Virus record (IMG/VR): IMGVR_UViG_3300043313_000502
Location: 1-56,391 of that record
Length of the DNA: 56,391 nt
DNA from: a virus
Reading direction: 5' to 3' (one strand)
In this document: piece after piece, positions 51,065 to 56,391 of the stretch
Layout of the letters: the number at the start of each line of letters is the position of its first letter
Numbering within the stretch: position 1 is the first letter of the stretch
Program-made: the position numbers and the translations under genes
Notes under the pieces: generated by a model
The model's input: only the letters and a program-made list of their open reading frames with translations
Database searches by the model: none
What the model was told of the DNA's origin: nothing

Positions 51065-52107
51065 TATGCCACCTTCTCTCCAGCGACGATATAGGCCGAT
51101 GCGGTGTTAGAGACGCTGGCTGCGCTCCACTGTACCGAAACCGTAATGTCCCGGTTGACGGTTGTATCCATAGCAGTAGTACCACCCGTCTTTCCGGTCA
51201 TCCGGTTGATAACAGTGTAAGGGTCTGCAGTCGCGACACTAAGAGACTCCCGAAGATTGGCATATGCCCGAACGGTCCCGCCCGCCCCCGTGGTGATAAC
51301 GGCTAGGTATAACTCAACCTCCCAGGTTCGGCTCTGCAAGCCGCTGCCTGCGGTTATGACGATTGCATTGGTGGACATGGTGCTGCCCGATAGCTTGAAC
51401 CGGAAAGTCAGTGTCGGTGTGGTGGCTGTTAGGACAGAGGCCTCTCCCCACACCTTAAGCCGATACACCGATCCGGCAACAGAATCTCCTGCATTTACCG
51501 TGTAGGTAGCGATTATGGTCTCGGTAACCGTGTTTGCCACGGTGGTTACCGTCGACAGTCGAGGACGGATGGCAGCCGATCCTATGTTGACCTTTCCACT
51601 CGTCGAGAGATCTCCGACGGCGAGGAAAGCAGTGTCCGTTTTCAAGGTACCCACTGCACTTCGGTACAGATTGGTATCTGTACCTGCCGCCCCAGAGCTC
51701 CAGAGGAGCTTTCCGTCCACCTGCGCTGCCAGTCGCTGCTGTGCGTCTGCCACCACTTTGCTCTGGAATCCAATATCCGTCGCGGCTGCTCGGATCGCGG
51801 ACACAATCCCGCCCGTGAACGTCGCCCCCGCCGCGACGTCGAGCGCGTTAGCGAACTGCGCCGTTCCAATTAGGCACTGGATCCAGGCCGCCCCATTCCA
51901 GATATAGTACTTACTGGTATCCGTCTCACGGATGGCCTGTCCGTTGTACGGCGCCCCGGGGCGGGTACCCGAGGTACAGGCCACAAACCCCACCTTCGAG
52001 TCGAGGTTGTCCATGTTGTTGTTGACGTCGGTGACCACGTTGACGTTGTCGACGCCAGTTGCATCTGGCTTGTAGAGAGCCAGCCGGGTAGTAGTTGTTC
52101 CTGGCAT
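51064..52107 (-). CDS. Putative tail fibre protein
   Basis: The 347-residue protein has the N-terminus TTTRLALYKPDATGVDNVNV, then DVNNNMDNLDSKVGF and YYIWNGAAWIQC. This is the start common to many actinophage fibre or tip proteins. The rest is Thr/Ala/Val-rich beta structure with a likely trimeric stem. The end holds a likely receptor-contact domain. Position after the tail-tip gene supports a role in host contact. Confidence 0.78.
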   Translation of the reverse strand: MPGTTTTRLALYKPDATGVDNVNVVTDVNNNMDNLDSKVGFVACTSGTRPGAPYNGQAIRETDTSKYYIWNGAAWIQCLIGTAQFANALDVAAGATFTGGIVSAIRAAATDIGFQSKVVADAQQRLAAQVDGKLLWSSGAAGTDTNLYRSAVGTLKTDTAFLAVGDLSTSGKVNIGSAAIRPRLSTVTTVANTVTETIIATYTVNAGDSVAGSVYRLKVWGEASVLTATTPTLTFRFKLSGSTMSTNAIVITAGSGLQSRTWEVELYLAVITTGAGGTVRAYANLRESLSVATADPYTVINRMTGKTGGTTAMDTTVNRDITVSVQWSAASVSNTASAYIVAGEKVA

Positions 52108-52116
52108 GTGATCTCC

Positions 52117-55100
52117 TTACGAGACAACAAATGTCAACGTGCCAATACTCGGGCTTCCCCATCCCTGGTAAACATCGGCTCCGCTAGGCGGGGGGCCAAC
52201 AGCGATTCCCCGGGATACTCCGGTCTTGAACTCGTTTCCGATAGTGGTTCCGAGTTCTGTGGTGATTGTTGCGCCCTCGGGCCAGGAAGACTTCTGAACC
52301 CGATTGCTATTTACTCTGGACAGCAAAATGCTATTTGGGTTTGACGAGTAATCATGCGTGCCAAGAACAGCAGTCCCGCCCGCCGGGAGCGTGAAGGACG
52401 AGAATTTCATTCTGAAAGTACAGGAAAGAATGGTCTTTCCAGCAAGATCAGACTGAATGTTGGCTGAATTGAATCCGAACAGACCGACGTATGTGTCTAC
52501 GTTAGACTGACCAACTCTAATCAGCGATCCGCTAGATCCATCACTCCAGTAGCTCTGCGCCCAAGTCTTCTCATATACAAAATTGGTTCCAGTAATTGTG
52601 TCCACAGGAACCGTTCCGCTCCCGTCATTGAGGACACCACCATTCAAGAATAGATCCGAAGGACCCATGTCTTCAACCATCATAAGAGATGGGCCGTCAG
52701 CCCCACGCAAAGTACCGGTCCCGACGGCTGCCTGGAAGCACCACAAAAGTCTGTGTAGCCCAGGTGTCGGGCTGATCCACGCGATAATTCCTGTCATGGT
52801 GGTATTTGTGCCAATGCTAAGAATTGCTGCGAATGCATTAGTTCCAATGCTCGGACTCGACAGGGTCGGCTGCGAGGCGCCCCCGTCTCTTACCTGCCAC
52901 ACATATCTTTCGTTGGTGGCTGCACTAGTACTGTCCATATCGGCATTACAGGTGACCTTGTACGCCCTACCAGCCTCAGCAACAAATCCAAGCTCTAGAT
53001 ATCCCTTAGCAGTCGCCGGAGGCGTGGAAACATCATTAAGGTCAAGGGACCAGGCAACTATTCCCTTAGGACGTCTGTTAATGACGTCCGCCATGATGTC
53101 AACCCCGCCCACGAATGAGCGGTCTACATAGGAATCCTTGGCCGTAATAACTCCGGTGTAGTCAATCCTGGCAAGCGTTGATTGTCCGTCCCCAAGAGCC
53201 AAGAAGTTTCCCGAGGCAACCGGATTTGCGCTCAGGTTAATCGTCATTAATCCTTCTGGATTAAATGCCTGTAGCCCCGAAGAATTAAGCTCAACGCGCT
53301 GCCCAATCGTTGCGGTCTTAAGCGCAGCGGCGACAATCCATTCAGCAGTTATTGTGCCTGCAGTTACCTTGCTCACGGACAGATCGCTGATGTGCGCATT
53401 GTCGATCAACGATATAGAGGACTGAACTGCACTGCTCGCCCCCGAACGGTTTCCCGTCCGATCTACCGCCACCACCTTAACCCAGACGTCACTTGTGTTC
53501 TCCAGAGCAAACGTCGCCACCACTGGGATCTTGCCCAACAGGTTGCTCTCCGTCGCTGGGATCCGGCCAACAAGCGTTGAGGCATCAGGGAAGAGATTCT
53601 CTCCACCGACATGAATCTCTAAATGGTTAAGATCCGACTCCAGATTGAACGTCCCGCCCGAGGACTTACCGAGCAGATGCACCACTTGGATGGCTAGCCG
53701 ACTCGCCGCGACGACCGGGGCAGCGGGCACACTCGGAGCAAGGACATCTCCGGTCGTCGTGATGGAGAGGTTGGAGGACCACACTCCCACGTTGGGCGGA
53801 CTAGCCGTGTCCACCGCCCGGATCCGGAACTCATAGTTGACAGCTACCGATAGCTCCTGTATCAGAGCCACCGTCTGATCGAACGGAACCATGAACGTAT
53901 TCCAGTTGTCACCAGTGTTCGCAGCGTTAGAGAGCGGCCTTCCCCATGTCTGCAGCTGATTCCAGTGGAACAGGCTGGCCTGGTTCCAGGTTATGGGATA
54001 GGTGTACGCCTGCGTTACCCGGTACTGGATTTCGTAATGGTCGCCATCGATAATCGTTGAGGAGTCAACGTTCAAAGGCTGAGTCCATGTTAGCTGGACT
54101 GCTGCCTTAAGATCGTTGATGGACGAAGACTGGTATGCGGCTGTCGAATAGCTTCCCCAGACAACAGTTCCCGGCACCGTCGAGTCCGCTCCTGCGGCCG
54201 GAGCGTTTACCCGAATACCGATAGGCTCGCCAATCAGTCCTGCGAGGTCCCGGGAGAACTCTCCCACCGTTACCGTCGTGTCGCCGCTCTCCGGGATGTA
54301 ATACGGAGAGAGGTCGAACCAGACACCGTTCGAGTCCCGGTATGCCACGGTCCAACCGGACGGGACCGGGTAGCTAAGAGCGATGCACCGGAGGTAGATC
54401 GGGTTGATAGGCTGTCCACGCCAGAACAGTTCGTTGGCTACGTCGACGAAGCCCGAGTTGGGATCGTATACAGCGAGATAGTCCCCAACCGCGACGTCAC
54501 CCTTGATGTCATAGAAGTCAGTAGAAAGCTGAACGTTTGTCCGGGCCGCGCCGAACCGGTTCAGCTGTAGCTGTGCACGGGCGGCAGCATTAGTCGCGTC
54601 GGTCTCCGATTCGGAGATCAGCCGGGTCAGCCGGACGTCATTCCCATGGATATCGTTGTAGGGAACGGAGACGGCGTTGGCTGACCCTGTTGAGATAGAC
54701 GCGCCTTCGCCCTCTGCCAGAAGGACAACGCGTGTGGTGTAGTCGTCCACGTCGCTGTCTAAGGACATCTGGCCGGGCATGGCCACGAGGTCCATTTCCC
54801 GCCCGGCCTGCTTTCGGACAAGGAAGGCATGCGGGGTGGTCCGGTAAAGCTGCGCGACGGTTCCGGCATCTAGCTTCCCATCCCCCGTTACCCGCCACTC
54901 AGCGCTGAACATCTGGGTTACGTAGTCGATCGCCTGACGTGGTGTCTGCCACTGATGGGTGCCGTTATAGACCCCAGCTACGGCGTTGATAGTACCGGCG
55001 GTAACCGAGCCCCCGGGCGGGAGCAGCGCCGCAACCGACGCCGCAAACGTCTGCGCCACAAGGCTAACTGGGGTCTCGAACACATCGCCCTTGTCGTCTT

Positions 55101-55350
55101 CATCTCCCAGCCAGAAAGCCATTCCCGGACCGCTTATCTGAAACGACTCGTCTGCCTCCCGCCCGCGAAGGACCCCCACATACCGGGCCGTTGTCAACAG
55201 TCCGTCTGCGAGCGCCTCCGGAGTGATAAGTCCCGGGACGATCGCGACGTGCCCGAAGTATGCCAGAGAGTCCAGGATCGTTTTGGGTGTATCGTCACGA
55301 AGTCGTAACGACCAGGATCCAAGGGCCTGCTTGATTTCGTTAACGCTCAA
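52117..55350 (-). CDS. Tail-tip / minor tail protein with fibronectin-like repeats
   Basis: The 1077-residue protein follows the distal tail gene. The N-terminal 320 residues form a tail-associated hub (IVPGLITPEALADGLLTTAR, then GLHARDWLGDED-like segment ISGPGMAFWLGDED). Residues about 430-640 contain two or so fibronectin type III-like modules (DHYEIQYRV, VNYEFRIRAVDTASPP, VWVKVVAVDRTGN). A linker like those in other actinophage tips follows (KVTAGTITAEWIVAAALKTA), then a large C-terminal beta domain, probably receptor-binding. Confidence 0.85.
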   Translation of the reverse strand: MSVNEIKQALGSWSLRLRDDTPKTILDSLAYFGHVAIVPGLITPEALADGLLTTARYVGVLRGREADESFQISGPGMAFWLGDEDDKGDVFETPVSLVAQTFAASVAALLPPGGSVTAGTINAVAGVYNGTHQWQTPRQAIDYVTQMFSAEWRVTGDGKLDAGTVAQLYRTTPHAFLVRKQAGREMDLVAMPGQMSLDSDVDDYTTRVVLLAEGEGASISTGSANAVSVPYNDIHGNDVRLTRLISESETDATNAAARAQLQLNRFGAARTNVQLSTDFYDIKGDVAVGDYLAVYDPNSGFVDVANELFWRGQPINPIYLRCIALSYPVPSGWTVAYRDSNGVWFDLSPYYIPESGDTTVTVGEFSRDLAGLIGEPIGIRVNAPAAGADSTVPGTVVWGSYSTAAYQSSSINDLKAAVQLTWTQPLNVDSSTIIDGDHYEIQYRVTQAYTYPITWNQASLFHWNQLQTWGRPLSNAANTGDNWNTFMVPFDQTVALIQELSVAVNYEFRIRAVDTASPPNVGVWSSNLSITTTGDVLAPSVPAAPVVAASRLAIQVVHLLGKSSGGTFNLESDLNHLEIHVGGENLFPDASTLVGRIPATESNLLGKIPVVATFALENTSDVWVKVVAVDRTGNRSGASSAVQSSISLIDNAHISDLSVSKVTAGTITAEWIVAAALKTATIGQRVELNSSGLQAFNPEGLMTINLSANPVASGNFLALGDGQSTLARIDYTGVITAKDSYVDRSFVGGVDIMADVINRRPKGIVAWSLDLNDVSTPPATAKGYLELGFVAEAGRAYKVTCNADMDSTSAATNERYVWQVRDGGASQPTLSSPSIGTNAFAAILSIGTNTTMTGIIAWISPTPGLHRLLWCFQAAVGTGTLRGADGPSLMMVEDMGPSDLFLNGGVLNDGSGTVPVDTITGTNFVYEKTWAQSYWSDGSSGSLIRVGQSNVDTYVGLFGFNSANIQSDLAGKTILSCTFRMKFSSFTLPAGGTAVLGTHDYSSNPNSILLSRVNSNRVQKSSWPEGATITTELGTTIGNEFKTGVSRGIAVGPPPSGADVYQGWGSPSIGTLTFVVS

Positions 55351-56391
55351 CGCCGGACCCCCATCGTTGCCTCGGCCATAGCGCCGATGTATTGGTCACG
55401 GATGTCCGTCGCTCCGTCGCCTGCGATCGAGGTTGTCCCGTTGTAAACAACCCCCAGGAAGAAGTCGAACACCACAACAGCGGCTTTCTGCAACCCCCCC
55501 CCCGCGATGGCCGTGAAGCTCTTGGAGGAACCAGCCACGAACTTATCGCCAAACGCGTCGTTGCCCGTCGCCCACACGTACCCGGAAGCCGAGACATCGG
55601 TCTGCGTCTCCGGCGTCTGTAGCGTCGCCGCTAGTGTGGCGGAGGCATCCGTTGTGAGCAGGCACTCTACGAACCGGGAGCCGCGCCGAATGGTGAGGTC
55701 GAGCGTGTTCCGCCCGGGCGCCCGATCTGCGATTAGCCGGACAGTCACCGCTTCGAAATCGTTCCGGAGAACGGTACAGGCATTGAAGCTGGACAGGGTG
55801 AGGTTAGAGCCCGCCCTGGCCACGTTCCAGGACTTGTTATCCCACCCAGACCCGTTCCATACCCCAACGCTCAAAAGCCCGGAGCTGGCCAGCGGGGCCA
55901 CCCTAACGAGCCCGTTGTCCAGAACCCACCCCGACGTCGGCCCCGAGATGTTGAATCCCGCCCGCTCCAGTCCTGAGATCGCGAGGACTACCCGCCCGTT
56001 CGCCATCGATGCGACCGGGATCCCCCATCGAGGATTGATACCCGCCGCGATCCCTCGATAGATCGTCATATTCCCGTAGCTCGACGGGCGGACAACGGTC
56101 CCGGAGGGCGGTGTTGTGCCAGTGTAATACCCATAGTGCCCAACTGCCGGAGCATGCCAGCGCTCCCCGGACAAAGCGAAATTGTTCGCCCGCACCGTAG
56201 CGGTTAGCCTGCTCTCTACATCGATCGCGGAGTCGGGACCGATCGCTTGTAGTTGCATTTCCCACGGGAAGAAATGCGCCTCACCCGGCCAACGCGTCTC
56301 CGTCTCCCCGCTGTCCATAATGACGTAGAACCCGTTCATGTTGGGCTTGTTTGAGAAGGTGACGGGAAGGAACTTGTCCTTTAGCCAGAGT
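55347..56391 (-). CDS. Distal tail / minor tail protein, C-terminal part (crosses the join)
   Basis: This is the remainder of the gene that starts at 242 at the left end; the last 69 bases of the window are the duplicate of bases 1-69. The ATG at 56339 is an internal Met. The joined product has 405 residues. The C-terminal 300 residues are beta-rich, with segments such as YRGIAAGINPRWGIPVASMA and NTLDLTIRRGSRFVECLLTT. A run of ten G on the coding strand (55503-55494) encodes part of a Gly-Gly-Gly about 50 residues before the stop. Confidence 0.85.
   Translation of the reverse strand, partial: LWLKDKFLPVTFSNKPNMNGFYVIMDSGETETRWPGEAHFFPWEMQLQAIGPDSAIDVESRLTATVRANNFALSGERWHAPAVGHYGYYTGTTPPSGTVVRPSSYGNMTIYRGIAAGINPRWGIPVASMANGRVVLAISGLERAGFNISGPTSGWVLDNGLVRVAPLASSGLLSVGVWNGSGWDNKSWNVARAGSNLTLSSFNACTVLRNDFEAVTVRLIADRAPGRNTLDLTIRRGSRFVECLLTTDASATLAATLQTPETQTDVSASGYVWATGNDAFGDKFVAGSSKSFTAIAGGGLQKAAVVVFDFFLGVVYNGTTSIAGDGATDIRDQYIGAMAEATMGVRR
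55494..55503. repeat. Homopolymer tract of ten C (G on the coding strand)
   Basis: Ten C in a row on the plus strand lie inside the distal tail gene. A one-base change in length would replace about the last 50 residues of the product with another frame that stays open to 55340. Confidence 0.9.
56323..56391. repeat. Terminal direct repeat, right copy
   Basis: Exact copy of bases 1-69. See the left copy. The base after the repeat on the left (position 70) is the true continuation, so the unique genome length is 56,322. Confidence 0.97.

Noticed and set aside
1-56391. Integrase, attachment site, repressor or CRISPR array
   Set aside because: No tyrosine or serine recombinase, no Xre/CI-type repressor and no regularly spaced repeats were seen. 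The BldC-like protein alone is not evidence for lysogeny.

Overview
The window is one complete tailed-phage genome. The first 69 bases recur exactly as the last 69, and a tail gene that is cut at the left edge continues in frame from the right edge, so the molecule is circular or circularly permuted with about 56,322 unique bases. Every gene I can support lies on the minus strand, so transcription runs from high to low coordinates and wraps through the ends. The sequence is GC-rich by eye. GTG starts and GTGA/ATGA start-stop overlaps are common. A BldC-like regulator, a DUF397 protein, a DUF2637-like membrane protein and actinobacterial-type secreted proteins point to a siphovirus of an actinomycete, most likely Streptomyces. 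I see no integrase or recognisable repressor, so a lytic life style is the simplest reading. The host and life style are inferences; no search was possible.

Layout in transcription order. (1) 49.2-45.0 kb: an early cassette of separately transcribed genes, several with their own terminator, -10-like TACAGT, 5'-leader hairpin and GAAGGGAACG ribosome-binding site. Products include a DnaQ-like exonuclease, SAP/zinc proteins and a DUF2637-like membrane protein. (2) 45.0-37.0 kb: SNF2-type helicase, two predicted secreted proteins, an iron-sulphur PD-(D/E)XK nuclease, a helix-hairpin-helix protein, a Sak4-like ATPase and an SSB-like protein. (3) 37.2-22.2 kb: DNA metabolism, with a Rossmann-fold oxidoreductase, a DUF1599-like protein, uracil-DNA glycosylase, DNA polymerase III alpha split into PHP and catalytic genes by five small genes, MazG-like and ThyX-like enzymes, a RuvC-like nuclease and a primase-polymerase/helicase. 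(4) 22.2-21.95 kb: an AT-rich gene-free stretch with GTTAC repeats, a candidate origin. (5) 21.9-16.3 kb: a packed series of small genes including BldC-like, DUF397 and DUF4406-like proteins, with a structured intergenic region at 18.5 kb.

(6) 16.2-0 kb and, through the junction, 56.3-49.4 kb: the late genes. They run terminase small and large subunits, portal, a MuF protein fused to an ADP-ribosyltransferase-like domain, scaffold, decoration and major capsid proteins, connectors, tail terminator, tail tube, tail assembly chaperones with a probable +1 frameshift, tape measure, distal tail protein, a tail-tip protein with fibronectin-like repeats, fibres, an endolysin ending in a collagen-like tail, and a holin.

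The observations I rate highest are the four covarying leader hairpins in the early cassette, the MuF-toxin fusion, the split polymerase with a PHP gene that lacks an obvious start codon, and a ThyX-like enzyme with a DnaJ-type zinc module and an altered signature motif.
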